Positions 8,782 to 17,476 of a DNA stretch of 32,069 bases are shown here, piece after piece. The stretch is taken from contig JBAZKV010000020.1 in assembly GCA_041650635.1 (NCBI GenBank), positions 1-32,069 on the forward strand, read 5' to 3'. The notes below the pieces were generated by a model. That model saw only the letters and a program-made list of their open reading frames with translations, was not told where the DNA came from and searched no databases. Position numbers and translations under genes: made by a program. Each line of letters starts with the position of its first letter. The first letter of the stretch is position 1. Origin of the DNA: Candidatus Margulisiibacteriota bacterium (GTDB taxonomy: Bacteria; Margulisbacteria; WOR-1; JAKLHX01; JBAZKV01).

Positions 8782-9979
8782 ACCCTCTTACTATATGCCT
8801 GTCCGTGTCGTCAATAAGCGTCTGGCCCTCGGCAGACAGCCCGGCCAGCACAAGCGCAGCTCCTGCCCTAAGGTCTGACGCCCTTACCGGAGCACCCGAC
8901 AGTTTTGGCACCCCTTTTATTATCATGCTGTGCCCTTCGGTCTGGATATCCGCGCCCATCCTGTTGAGTTCGTTGACATGCATGAACCTGTTCTCAAAGA
9001 TGGTCTCCGTTATAACGGAGGCGCCGTCCGCAACTGAGAGTAGGGCCGAGAACTGCGGCTGCATGTCCGTAGGAAATCCCGGATAAGGCAGGGTTTTTAT
9101 GTTTACGGCCTTTGGCGCATTTTTTGCGCTGACCCTGACAGAGGTCTCTTTTGTTTCGACCTCGGCCCCTGCCTCCGCCAGTTTTGCCGCTATCACAGCA
9201 ACATCCTCGGGAATAATATCTTTTACGGTAACAGAGCCTTTTGTAACCGCTGCCGCCACCATAAAGGTCCCTGCTTCTATCCTGTCCGGTATTATCCTGT
9301 AATCCTGCGCCTTGAGCTGTGCAACTCCGCTTATCGTTATTTTTTCCTCTCCGGCGCCCTTGATATCGGCTCCGCATTTGTTAAGAAAACGGGCCAGGTC
9401 CTTAATTTCGGGTTCCTGAGCCGCGTTCTCTATTACTGTTGTACCTTCGGCCAGGGTAGAGGCCATCATAAGGCTTTCGGTTGCGCCTACCGATGGAAAA
9501 TCCAGGTAGATGTTGCTGCCTTTTAGTTTTTTTGCCTCCGCGATAACAAAACCGTGCTCCATTCTTATGACCGCCCCCATCGCCTCAAGGCCTTTGATAT
9601 AGAAATTTACGGGCCGGGAGCCGATCGCGCAGCCTCCCGGCAGCGGTACTTTTGCAAGACCTTCCTTTGCAAGGATGGGACCTATCACAAAAAAAGAAGC
9701 CCTCATTTTTGTGACCAGTTCGTAAGGCGCCACATGCCTGATCTTGCCGCCCACCCAGACATGGACCCTGCCCGGCTCGCTGTACTCCACTCTCATTCCC
9801 AGAGCGCGCAGCACCCTTATCATGGTTATCACATCGTGCAGAAGAGGGATATTTGAGATCACGGTCTCTCCGCCAAGCAGAATGGTGGAAGCAAGGATCG
9901 GGAGCGCGGAATTCTTTGAACCGCTTATCTCTACAGAGCCGTTAAGCGGGGTGCCGCCTCTGACAAGTATCTTTCTCAT
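8723..9979 (-). CDS. murA: UDP-N-acetylglucosamine 1-carboxyvinyltransferase MurA
   Basis: A 418-residue cytosolic enzyme for the first committed step of peptidoglycan synthesis, transferring enolpyruvate from PEP to UDP-GlcNAc. It opens with the typical GGTPLNGSVEISGSKNSALP. The catalytic-loop Cys is present in PLPGGCAIGSRPVN (about residue 116), which predicts a fosfomycin-sensitive type rather than the Cys-to-Asp form. The PYPGFPTDMQPQ block and the C-terminal RAGAALVLAGL block are conserved. The start lies one base after the atpC stop, so envelope synthesis and the ATP synthase genes are physically coupled here. Confidence 0.97.
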   Translation of the reverse strand: MRKILVRGGTPLNGSVEISGSKNSALPILASTILLGGETVISNIPLLHDVITMIRVLRALGMRVEYSEPGRVHVWVGGKIRHVAPYELVTKMRASFFVIGPILAKEGLAKVPLPGGCAIGSRPVNFYIKGLEAMGAVIRMEHGFVIAEAKKLKGSNIYLDFPSVGATESLMMASTLAEGTTVIENAAQEPEIKDLARFLNKCGADIKGAGEEKITISGVAQLKAQDYRIIPDRIEAGTFMVAAAVTKGSVTVKDIIPEDVAVIAAKLAEAGAEVETKETSVRVSAKNAPKAVNIKTLPYPGFPTDMQPQFSALLSVADGASVITETIFENRFMHVNELNRMGADIQTEGHSMIIKGVPKLSGAPVRASDLRAGAALVLAGLSAEGQTLIDDTDRHIVRGYEKFLQKLTGLGADVKEVK

Positions 9980-9980
9980 A

Positions 9981-10220
9981 TTAATAGGTAAAGACCGTCA
10001 CGCTGTCGGGAAGCACTCTGGCAAAGCCTCCCTTTATGGCGACCTTTTGCGTTATTTTGCCGCTGTCAAAAGAGACCTCTCCCTCTTTAAGGTGGACAGC
10101 CATCGGAATATGTCCCGGAAGCACTCCAAGAGAGCCTCCCTGTGTCATAAGCGAGACCTGTTCAGCCTGCGCTTCGGCAATTATCTTTTCCGGCTCAATT
10201 ATCCTTAGTTTTATCGGCAT
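9981..10220 (-). CDS. atpC: F-type ATP synthase epsilon subunit, truncated form
   Basis: Only 79 residues, corresponding to the N-terminal beta-sandwich domain (SLGVLPGHIPMAV, then IKGGFARVLPDSVTVFT). The C-terminal helical hairpin found in most bacterial epsilon subunits (about 130-140 residues) is absent. The frame stops cleanly and murA begins one base later, so this looks like the natural end and not a frameshift. In other organisms the missing helices mediate inhibition of ATP hydrolysis. It overlaps the end of atpD by 26 bases. Confidence 0.92.
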   Translation of the reverse strand: MPIKLRIIEPEKIIAEAQAEQVSLMTQGGSLGVLPGHIPMAVHLKEGEVSFDSGKITQKVAIKGGFARVLPDSVTVFTY

Positions 10221-11589
10221 CCTTTATGACCTCGTCTATCGTTCCCTTCATGTAAAAACTGTTCTCGGGAACAGCGTCGTGCTTTCCCTCGATTATTTCT
10301 TTGAAGGCCCTGATCGTTTCGGAAAGGGGCACATACTTGCCTTTTCTTCCCGTGAATTCTTCCGCGACAAAAAAGGGCTGGGAAAGGAATTTTTGGATCC
10401 TTCTTGCCCTTGCCACTATCAGCTTGTCCGAAGCGGAAAGCTCTTCTATCCCCAGTATGGCAATGATATCCTGAAGTTCTTTGTACCTTTGAAGTATCTT
10501 CACTACTTCTTTTGCCGTATCAAAATGGTCCTGCCCGATTATCCTGGGGTCCATTATCCTTGAAGAAGATTGAAGAGGATCGACCGCGGGATATATGCCC
10601 AGTTCCATAAGGGACCTTGAAAGCACGATCGTTGAGTCAAGATGAGAAAAGGTGGTCGCGGGCGCCGGGTCCGTAAGGTCGTCCGCCGGAACATATATTG
10701 CCTGGACCGAAGTGATGGAGCCGTCCTTTGTAGAGGCTATGCGCTCCTGTATCTGCCCCATTTCTGTTGACAGGGTCGGCTGGTACCCCACAGCGGAAGG
10801 CATTCTTCCAAGCAGGGTCGAGACCTCCGATCCCGCCTGAACAAATCTGAAAATATTATCGATAAAAAGCAGAACATCCTGCTTGCCCTCATCCCTGAAG
10901 TATTCGGCAAAAGCCAGTCCCGACATTGCGATGCGGAACCTTGCCCCGGGAGATTCGTTCATCTGGCCGAATACCAGGACGGTCTTATCGATAACTCCGG
11001 ACTGGCGCATCGAAAGGATGAGGTCGTTGCCTTCCCTGCTCCTTTCACCCACTCCGGTAAAGATGGACACTCCTCCGTGCTCTGTAGCGATATTCCTGAT
11101 CAGTTCCATCACAACGACGGTCTTGCCCACCCCCGCCCCTCCAAAGAGCCCCACCTTGCCGCCTTTGGGATAAGGGACCAGAAGGTCTATCACCTTGATC
11201 CCGGTCTCAAAAACTTTTTCCTCCGTCTCCACTTTTGTAACAGAAGGGCTGGGCCTGTGTATGGGATACCGCTTTTCGCTCTTAACCTCGCCTTTGTTGT
11301 CTATCGGTTGTCCCAGAAGGTTGAACACTCTTCCAAGAGCGTTCTTCCCGACCGGAACGCTTATGGGCTCCTTCATATCCACAACTTCCAGCCCTCTTGA
11401 AAGCCCGTCCGTTGACCCCATAGCTATGCACCTAACCTGCCCGTCGCCAAGGTATTGCTGAACTTCCATCACTATTTCGCCGCCGTTAAACGGCACAGAG
11501 ACCGCATCATTTATCCTGGGAAGTTCTGCGGCGTCAAAACTTGCATCCACCACCGGGCCCACTATCTGCACTATCCTGCCTTTACCCAT
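10195..11589 (-). CDS. atpD: F-type ATP synthase beta subunit
   Basis: 464 residues; the catalytic subunit of F1. The P-loop GGAGVGKTVV, the GERSREGNDL block, LLFIDNIFRF (Walker B) and the family signature region PADDLTDPAP are all present. The opening GRIVQIVGPVVDASF is typical of the beta subunit rather than a V/A-type subunit. Its ATG shares one base with the atpG stop (TAATG). Confidence 0.98.
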   Translation of the reverse strand: MGKGRIVQIVGPVVDASFDAAELPRINDAVSVPFNGGEIVMEVQQYLGDGQVRCIAMGSTDGLSRGLEVVDMKEPISVPVGKNALGRVFNLLGQPIDNKGEVKSEKRYPIHRPSPSVTKVETEEKVFETGIKVIDLLVPYPKGGKVGLFGGAGVGKTVVVMELIRNIATEHGGVSIFTGVGERSREGNDLILSMRQSGVIDKTVLVFGQMNESPGARFRIAMSGLAFAEYFRDEGKQDVLLFIDNIFRFVQAGSEVSTLLGRMPSAVGYQPTLSTEMGQIQERIASTKDGSITSVQAIYVPADDLTDPAPATTFSHLDSTIVLSRSLMELGIYPAVDPLQSSSRIMDPRIIGQDHFDTAKEVVKILQRYKELQDIIAILGIEELSASDKLIVARARRIQKFLSQPFFVAEEFTGRKGKYVPLSETIRAFKEIIEGKHDAVPENSFYMKGTIDEVIKDADKTKDN

Positions 11590-12518
11590 TATTTAAGTGC
11601 CTCCGCGCTTCCTGTTATTTCTATCAGATCGCCTGTTATCTGTGACTGTCTTGCCTTGTTGCCCGCCAGAGTAAGGGCCTCTATCATGTCTTTGGCGTTC
11701 TCCGTGGCCTGCTGCATGGCTATCATCCTGGCCGCGTTCTCGCTGGCATCCGAATCAAGGATCACCTGGACCACCATTGTTTCAAGATATCTGATCAGCA
11801 TCTCTTCCAAAAAAATGCGGCTGTCCGGCTCAAAAACGAACGGGGGCAGATGGAACTGCGTATTGGGATAAACTTCCGAGAAGAGCGGCATTTCTTTTAC
11901 CGGAATGTGGTCAAGGTGCTTTTCCTCTTCAAAGATCAGAGGCAGCAGCCTAAGGGCGGAGATCTGAGCCTTTGAAGCGGACACAAAATGATTGTAGAAG
12001 AGATAGACCTCTTCCACCGCAGACTTTTTATAAAGCGCGGCTGCCTCTCTTACCAGGTCCCTTGCGGTCTCGTCCCGGTTAGAAAAAGGAGCTGTGTTGT
12101 GCCCGGAAATGACATCAAAGCCTCTTCTTTTCAAAAACTCGGACCCCTTTTTCCCTACCGTGATGAACCTTACCCTTCTCCCCTTTGCTTTTTCTTCCTG
12201 TGCCGCCTCCTCAACTTTGTGCAGCAGCGCCGTGTTAAGGGCTCCGCACATGCCCTTGTCCGAGGTAAAAACAACAAAAAGGACCAGCCCTGTTTTCCTG
12301 ACCTCGCAGAGCTTAAGGCTGGAGCGCGTTTGCCTTGAAAGGGACTCTACCAGCTGCGAAACAAAAGAGTGAAGTTCTTCCGAATAAGAAGCCGCCGAGA
12401 CGGCAAGACGGCTCGATTTTTGATACTTGATGGAAGCCATTGTTTCCATGGCTTTGGTGACCTTGGCTATGTTGGCCACGGCCTTTATCTTGCGTTTATA
12501 GTCCAGGCGGCCGCTCAT
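11589..12518 (-). CDS. atpG: F-type ATP synthase gamma subunit
   Basis: 309 residues; the central rotor stalk of F1. It opens with the N-terminal coiled-coil helix (RLDYKRKIKAVANIAKVTKAMETMA) and closes with the conserved C-terminal helix (SENAARMIAMQQATENAKDMI, then KARQSQITGDLIEI), the two that form the rotor shaft. It is slightly longer than the common 285-290 residues because of insertions in the middle Rossmann-like part. The ATG overlaps the atpA stop by 4 bases (ATGA). Confidence 0.96.
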   Translation of the reverse strand: MSGRLDYKRKIKAVANIAKVTKAMETMASIKYQKSSRLAVSAASYSEELHSFVSQLVESLSRQTRSSLKLCEVRKTGLVLFVVFTSDKGMCGALNTALLHKVEEAAQEEKAKGRRVRFITVGKKGSEFLKRRGFDVISGHNTAPFSNRDETARDLVREAAALYKKSAVEEVYLFYNHFVSASKAQISALRLLPLIFEEEKHLDHIPVKEMPLFSEVYPNTQFHLPPFVFEPDSRIFLEEMLIRYLETMVVQVILDSDASENAARMIAMQQATENAKDMIEALTLAGNKARQSQITGDLIEITGSAEALK

Positions 12519-14035
12519 TTAGTTCCTTTTCCCGATAAAAAGAGCTTTTTATAGTTTTCCACTGCTTCTTCAAGCCTCTTTTCCGCCCATTCTTCAAGGA
12601 CCTCTTTTTTTTCTATGTCGTCTGCGACCTCGCAGTAATTGCTCCTTACAAATTCCAGGAGCCCTTTCTCAAAATCAACGATCTGTTCGGCCTTAAGGTC
12701 GTCAAGATGCCCCGTGGTCCCGCAATAAATGGAGATAACCTGCCAAGATACATCCATAGGGACATACTGGTCCTGCTTGAGGATTTCCGTAAGCCTCTGT
12801 CCCCTATCAAGCTGCCTTTGGGAGCTTTTGTCCAGGTCCGAGGTGAACTGGGCAAAAGCGGCCAGTTCCCTGTACTGGGCAAGGTCAAGCCTCAGGCTTC
12901 CCGCCACTTTCTTCATCGCCTTTATCTGCGCCGAGCCTCCCACCCTGGATACCGACAGCCCTACATTAACCGCCGGACGGATCCCGGAATTGAACAGGTC
13001 GTTCTCCAGATAGATCTGGCCGTCGGTAATAGAAATGATATTAGTCGGTATATAGGACGAGATATCTCCGGCCTGGGTCTCCACAATAGGAAGCGCCGTA
13101 AGCGAGCCGCCGCCTTTTTCTTCGCTGAGCTTGGAAGCCCGCTCAAGCAGTCTCGAATGAAGATAAAAGATATCTCCCGGGTACGCTTCTCTGCCCGGAG
13201 GCCTCCTCAAAAGAAGTGAAAGCTGCCTGTAGGCGACCGCGTGCTTTGAAAGATCATCATAAATGACCAGGGCATTGTCACCCTTATAAAGGTATTCTTC
13301 TGCCATCGCGCAGCCCGCATACGGGGCTATGTACTGGAGCGACGGAGAGTCCGTAGGAGAGGCAAATACTATCGTCGTGTATTCCATTGCGCCGCGGCTT
13401 TTCAAGATATCGTATATCTTTGCCACCAATGAGGTCTTTTGCCCTATCGCGACATAAAAACATCTGACGCCGGATTTTTTTTGGTTAAGTATAGCATCAA
13501 TTGCAATCGCGGTCTTGCCGACCCCCCTGTCCCCTATTATCAGCTCTCTCTGGCCCCGTCCGATGGGGATCATCGAGTCCACCGCCTTAAGCCCGGTCTG
13601 AAGCGGCCTGTTCACCGGCGCCCTGTCTATAACGGACGGAGCAACTATTTCTATTGGGCGCTCCTTGTCCGAAATGATGCAGGGGCCTCCGTCAAGAGCT
13701 TCGCCTAAAGGATTGACTATCCTGCCTAAAAGGGCATCCCCAACGGGGACAGAGACGACTTTCCCGGTCCTTTTTACGCTGTCGCCTTCTTTGACCTTTT
13801 CTGCGTCCCTTAAGATTATCACTCCTACGCTGTCGGACAAAAGCGAAAGGGCGATCCCTATGGGGCCTGAGGAAAATTCAAGGAGCTCCATAGACATCAC
13901 GTTCTCAAGGCCGTAGACAGAGGCTACCCCGTCCCCGGCAGAGGCCACAAAGCCCTGCTCCGAGATCTCTGAGAGGCCTTCATAGCCTTCGATCTCTTTT
14001 CTCAGCGCTTCGCTGATCTCCGATGGTTTTAGCAC
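12515..14035 (-). CDS. atpA: F-type ATP synthase alpha subunit
   Basis: I set the start at the GTG of 14035 (506 residues, the normal family length), preceded by GGGAG at a spacing of 8. The frame is open for another 78 codons upstream, but that stretch translates to arginine-rich noise over the atpH gene. The nucleotide-binding P-loop GDRGVGKTAIAID and the alpha signature PAVNVGLSVSRVGGSAQ are present. The opening SEISEALRKEIEGYE is the usual N-terminal helix that contacts delta. The first 7 bases overlap the end of atpH. Confidence 0.97.
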   Translation of the reverse strand: MLKPSEISEALRKEIEGYEGLSEISEQGFVASAGDGVASVYGLENVMSMELLEFSSGPIGIALSLLSDSVGVIILRDAEKVKEGDSVKRTGKVVSVPVGDALLGRIVNPLGEALDGGPCIISDKERPIEIVAPSVIDRAPVNRPLQTGLKAVDSMIPIGRGQRELIIGDRGVGKTAIAIDAILNQKKSGVRCFYVAIGQKTSLVAKIYDILKSRGAMEYTTIVFASPTDSPSLQYIAPYAGCAMAEEYLYKGDNALVIYDDLSKHAVAYRQLSLLLRRPPGREAYPGDIFYLHSRLLERASKLSEEKGGGSLTALPIVETQAGDISSYIPTNIISITDGQIYLENDLFNSGIRPAVNVGLSVSRVGGSAQIKAMKKVAGSLRLDLAQYRELAAFAQFTSDLDKSSQRQLDRGQRLTEILKQDQYVPMDVSWQVISIYCGTTGHLDDLKAEQIVDFEKGLLEFVRSNYCEVADDIEKKEVLEEWAEKRLEEAVENYKKLFLSGKGTK

Positions 14036-14562
14036 CTTGAGAGCTCCCTTCTGAGCGCGGTCAGCTTTGCGGCCGTGCTTACATCTATGATCCTGTCCCT
14101 TATGCCTATCTTTGCTCCCGAGATAATAGAAGGATCGACGATGTTCTCGATAATGATCTTCTTGCCGGTCTTTTTGGAAAGGACCTCGGAAAGCCTGGAC
14201 AGCTGGAGCTGCTTTAAAGGAGATGCGGTCGTAACAACGGCTTTTTCCTCGTTCTTTGCGGCGCGGCAAAGCGCCTCGAACTCTGTACGCGCGTCAAACA
14301 GGCAGCGCTCTCTCTTGTTCCTGTGGATAAGCCCCAAAAACTTTACAAAGCCGGGGCTGAGCAAGGGAGAGAACATCTTTCTGTAGATCGAGACTTTCTG
14401 CTCCGCGCTGAATTGCGGAGCAAAGAACATCGCTCTAAAATCCTTTGACCTCTTCATGGCATCCGTGAACTGTTCAAAATCAAGGGACAATTGCCGCAAG
14501 GCTTCTGCGCCTTTTGCCGACATCGCCAGCGCCCTGGCGTATTTTTTTGAAGCGTTCCTCAT
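14029..14562 (-). CDS. atpH: F-type ATP synthase delta subunit
   Basis: 177 residues; the peripheral-stalk cap that joins the b subunit to the top of F1. It has the expected helical N-terminal domain (NASKKYARALAMSAK, typical of the first helix) and the C-terminal signature block VDPSIISGAKIGIRDRIIDVSTAAKL. It lies one base after the atpF stop and overlaps the atpA start, in the standard order. Confidence 0.93.
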   Translation of the reverse strand: MRNASKKYARALAMSAKGAEALRQLSLDFEQFTDAMKRSKDFRAMFFAPQFSAEQKVSIYRKMFSPLLSPGFVKFLGLIHRNKRERCLFDARTEFEALCRAAKNEEKAVVTTASPLKQLQLSRLSEVLSKKTGKKIIIENIVDPSIISGAKIGIRDRIIDVSTAAKLTALRRELSRC

Positions 14563-14563
14563 G

Positions 14564-15055
14564 TCAGTTGAGTTCGGCCTTTTCTATCCGCTCTATTGCT
14601 TCGTTTATTGAATCGTCCCGGTCCTTTTCCGAAATAGACCTCTTGAGCAGTTTTTCGCTCGCAAGAACTATCAGCTGGGCCAGCTGGCCTTTGGCCTGTC
14701 TTATAGCCTGGTCCTTTTCCTCCTGCGCCTGCGCCTCGGCCCTTTTTATCAGCTGGGCTGCATCAAGTTTGGCGGCCTCAAAAGCATCGGTCTTTATCTT
14801 GACCGCAAATTCCGATGCCTTCTTGATGATACGGCCCGCTTCTTCTTCGGCTGCGCTCAGTCTGTTCTCATAAGAGGTCTTAAGGTCTCCCGCTTCAAGA
14901 AGCCTGCCCTCCGCCTCTTTTATCTGCGAGGCGATCTTTTCTTTGCGCTGCCTCACCATGTTTTCCAGAGGCTTGAAAAGGAAAGCCTTAAGGATCCAGA
15001 CCAGCAGCAAAAAATTGACGATCACGGCAAGAATAGTGCCGTTTATTTCAAGCAT
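14564..15055 (-). CDS. atpF: F-type ATP synthase b subunit
   Basis: 163 residues: one N-terminal membrane helix (about residues 5-27, ILAVIVNFLLLVWILKAFLF), then a long charged alpha-helix with heptad-like Ala/Glu/Lys content, as expected for the dimeric peripheral stalk. A single b gene is present, with no b' paralogue next to it. A short AGGA lies upstream of the ATG. The 34-base gap to atpE holds nothing else. Confidence 0.94.
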   Translation of the reverse strand: MLEINGTILAVIVNFLLLVWILKAFLFKPLENMVRQRKEKIASQIKEAEGRLLEAGDLKTSYENRLSAAEEEAGRIIKKASEFAVKIKTDAFEAAKLDAAQLIKRAEAQAQEEKDQAIRQAKGQLAQLIVLASEKLLKRSISEKDRDDSINEAIERIEKAELN

Positions 15056-15089
15056 TTTTGTTCATTCCTGTAAGGGACTTTCCTTGTTC

Positions 15090-15338
15090 CTATTTGAACG
15101 GGTTCACAAAGATCAGCACAATTGCTATCAGCAGCACATACAGGGTAAGGGATTCAATAAATGCAAGCCCCACAATGAGCGCCTGCGTTATCGGGCCCCT
15201 TGCTTCCGGCTGCCTGGCAATGGATTCCAGAGCCTTTCCTGTTGCGTTGCCCTGGGCAACGGCCGAGGCTATCGCCGCGATCGCAAGGGCAAAAGCCGCG
15301 GAAAAGATCGAGACCGCCGCTATCACTGGCTGGTTCAT
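15090..15338 (-). CDS. atpE: F-type ATP synthase c subunit, predicted Na+ type
   Basis: 82 residues, two membrane helices joined by the polar loop ESIARQPEARG. The ion-binding carboxylate is Glu62, followed by Ser63 and Tyr67, with Gln29 on the first helix, 33 residues before the Glu. In the well-studied Na+ rings of Ilyobacter and Propionigenium the ligand set is Gln32, Glu65, Ser66 and Tyr70 with the same 33-residue spacing, so Na+ coupling is predicted here. The position of their Thr67 is Leu here. A strong Shine-Dalgarno (AAAGGAGG, 7 bases from the ATG) fits the high copy number of c in the complex. Confidence 0.96.
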   Translation of the reverse strand: MNQPVIAAVSIFSAAFALAIAAIASAVAQGNATGKALESIARQPEARGPITQALIVGLAFIESLTLYVLLIAIVLIFVNPFK

Positions 15339-15372
15339 GGTGCTTCCTCCTTTCTGTATTCTATCAGTTTTT

Positions 15373-16101
15373 CTAGTGCCCGTCCGAAACCGCCCCTCCG
15401 ATATAAAATGTCGTCAGCAGCGCAAAGATAAAGGCCTGGACAAACCCGATAAAAAGGCTGAGCGCAAGTATCGGCACGGGATAAATGACAGGGAACACCA
15501 CTAAAGAGATCAGGATCATGAGTATGGTCTCTTTGCCGAACATATTGCCGAAAAGCCTTATGGCAAGGGAGAACGGCTTGGCCGCCTCTTCCATCAAATT
15601 GACGGGAAGAAAAAAGAAAAAAGGCTCGAAAAACTTTTTAAGGTAAGCAAACCCCTTTTCTTTAAAACCGATGTAGTGGATCGAGAAAAAAACCACCAGC
15701 GCCAGCCCTGCGGTCACATTTAGGTCCGTGGTAGGAGCCGTCACATGCGGGATGTGCGGTGCCCATTTATCAAAGAACAGCGAATAAACGGCGTTGATGG
15801 GAAGGAGTTCGAACCAGTTGGAAATGAGTATAAAAATAAAGAGCGTTGAAATGAGCGGCGCGTACTGGTCCCCTTTTTTACCCATAACGCTCGCAGGAAG
15901 CGCGCTTATCGGCTCCATGGCCATCTCGACCGCCGCCTGAAGCATGGTAGGGCCGTTAGGAGAGCTTTTCAGCAGAAAATGTCTTAGCACCGCTGCGGCC
16001 GCAACTATGATCGCGGATACCATCAACATGGCAATTATAGTGTCGGCATGAAAATCAAGCCCAAAAAAATGCCAGACGCTGTGATGCCCTATTTGTATCA
16101 T
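15373..16101 (-). CDS. atpB: F-type ATP synthase a subunit
   Basis: 242 residues; the stator membrane subunit that forms the ion half-channels. The essential Arg is seen in SLAIRLFGNMFGKE. Five to six hydrophobic helices are predicted, and the C-terminal helix runs LSLFIGFVQAFIFALLTTFYIGGA. The start overlaps the stop of the upstream atpI-like gene by 4 bases. Confidence 0.95.
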   Translation of the reverse strand: MIQIGHHSVWHFFGLDFHADTIIAMLMVSAIIVAAAAVLRHFLLKSSPNGPTMLQAAVEMAMEPISALPASVMGKKGDQYAPLISTLFIFILISNWFELLPINAVYSLFFDKWAPHIPHVTAPTTDLNVTAGLALVVFFSIHYIGFKEKGFAYLKKFFEPFFFFLPVNLMEEAAKPFSLAIRLFGNMFGKETILMILISLVVFPVIYPVPILALSLFIGFVQAFIFALLTTFYIGGAVSDGH

Positions 16102-16304
16102 CTGCTCCTGCCCGCCTTTTCTGCTATCCTTAAAAGGCTCCTCAATCCCGCTGCTATACCGAGAAGCACAAGCGCCAGAGTAAATGCGGGCGAGCAGCCA
16201 AATCTGCCGTCAAGAAAGCGGCCCAGCAAAAGCCCTGCCAGCGGCGGGGCTACTATGCTGCCCGCGATGCTGAAGGCCAGGTCGCTGTATCTGATAAAGT
16301 TCAT
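16098..16304 (-). CDS. AtpI/AtpZ-like small membrane protein
   Basis: 68 residues with two hydrophobic helices (about 8-28 and 40-60) separated by a short basic loop (GRFLDGRFGCSP). Position immediately before atpB and the two-helix hairpin fit the AtpI/AtpZ group, thought to help c-ring assembly or divalent-cation supply. Sequence alone is too short for a firm family call. It overlaps wecB (4 bases, ATGA) on one side and atpB (4 bases) on the other. Confidence 0.75.
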   Translation of the reverse strand: MNFIRYSDLAFSIAGSIVAPPLAGLLLGRFLDGRFGCSPAFTLALVLLGIAAGLRSLLRIAEKAGRSR

Positions 16305-17476
16305 TTAAGTTTAAGCGAGTGTTTTAGAGGATCGAATTCCTCCGGCATCCTGTCGGTATAGCCGAACCGCCTCATTATGGAAAAAACGATCCTGTCTGCC
16401 GCCAGGCCGTCCCCATAGGGATTTACTGCCCTTGCCATCTTCTGGTACTCGCTCTCATCCGTAAGAAGTTTTTCCGTTTCTCTGATTATCGTATCCGTAT
16501 CGGTACCCACCATACGCACGGTCCCCGCCTCAACGGCCTCCGGCCTTTCGGTGGTCTCTCTCAGCACAAGGACCGGCTTGCCGAGCGAAGGCGCTTCTTC
16601 CTGAACTCCTCCCGAGTCGCTGAGGATAATGTGGGAGGCTTTCATCAGATGAACGAACGGAATATAGTCCATCGGCTCTATCAAGATCACTCCGGGCGTT
16701 TTTGAAAGCGTTTCGCTCACAACTTCCCTGACCCGTGGATTTCTGTGGACCGGCAGCACAACAGCAGCGATCTGCGCATGTTTTTCGGCAATTAAGGCCA
16801 GAGCCCGGCAGACGCTGCGCATGGGCTCGCCAAAGCTTTCTCTCCTGTGGGTGGTTACCAGGATCACCTTTTTGTTCCTGGGAAGGTTTACTCCGGCCTT
16901 TTTAAGGTCAAAGGGTTTCTTGACGGCAAAAAGCAGAGAATCAACCACAGTGTTGCCGGTCAGAAAAACATTGTGCCTCGGCACGCCCTCCTTAAGGAGA
17001 CAGTCAAGCGCCTTTTTAGTGGGGGCAAAATGAAGGTCGGAAAGCGCCGTTGTCAGCCTGCGGTTCATTTCTTCAGGGTAGGGGTTGAATTTGTTATAGG
17101 TCCTCAGTCCCGCCTCCAGATGGCCGACAGGGACCCTGTGGTTAAAAGCGGCAAGGGCACCCGTGAATGTCGTCGTTGTGTCCCCCTGCACCAGTATCAT
17201 ATCGGGCCTTTCCGACCTGATTATCCCCTCAAATCCCTGTATGGACCTGGTGATTATATCGCCAAGCGTCTGGTTCTCTTCCATTATAGAAAGGTCGTAG
17301 TCCGGGCGTATCTCAAAAGGCTTCAGCGCCTGGTCCAGCATCTGCCTGTGCTGGGCTGTAACCACCACGATCGGCTCGAACATGTCCGGATGTCCCTTTG
17401 CCGCGGCGATCACCGGGGCCATCTTTATCGTTTCCGGCCTTGTCCCAAAGATGAACATCAGCCTTTTCTTCTGCAT
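16301..17476 (-). CDS. wecB: UDP-N-acetylglucosamine 2-epimerase (non-hydrolysing)
   Basis: 391 residues, a GT-B fold epimerase that interconverts UDP-GlcNAc and UDP-ManNAc. The N-terminal block IFGTRPETIKMAPV, the VQGDTTTTFTGALAAF loop, VGHLEAGLRT, and the C-terminal SDSGGVQEEAPSLGKPVLVLRETTERPE are all conserved. UDP-ManNAc feeds surface polysaccharide or teichoic-acid-like polymer synthesis. It is translationally coupled to the WecA/TagO-like transferase upstream (TAATG), so the pair probably acts on the same lipid-linked glycan. Confidence 0.96.
   Translation of the reverse strand: MQKKRLMFIFGTRPETIKMAPVIAAAKGHPDMFEPIVVVTAQHRQMLDQALKPFEIRPDYDLSIMEENQTLGDIITRSIQGFEGIIRSERPDMILVQGDTTTTFTGALAAFNHRVPVGHLEAGLRTYNKFNPYPEEMNRRLTTALSDLHFAPTKKALDCLLKEGVPRHNVFLTGNTVVDSLLFAVKKPFDLKKAGVNLPRNKKVILVTTHRRESFGEPMRSVCRALALIAEKHAQIAAVVLPVHRNPRVREVVSETLSKTPGVILIEPMDYIPFVHLMKASHIILSDSGGVQEEAPSLGKPVLVLRETTERPEAVEAGTVRMVGTDTDTIIRETEKLLTDESEYQKMARAVNPYGDGLAADRIVFSIMRRFGYTDRMPEEFDPLKHSLKLK

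Noticed and set aside
14036..14269. N-terminal extension of atpA by 78 codons
   Set aside because: Arg/Lys-rich shadow over atpH; the GTG at 14035 with GGGAG gives the normal family length.
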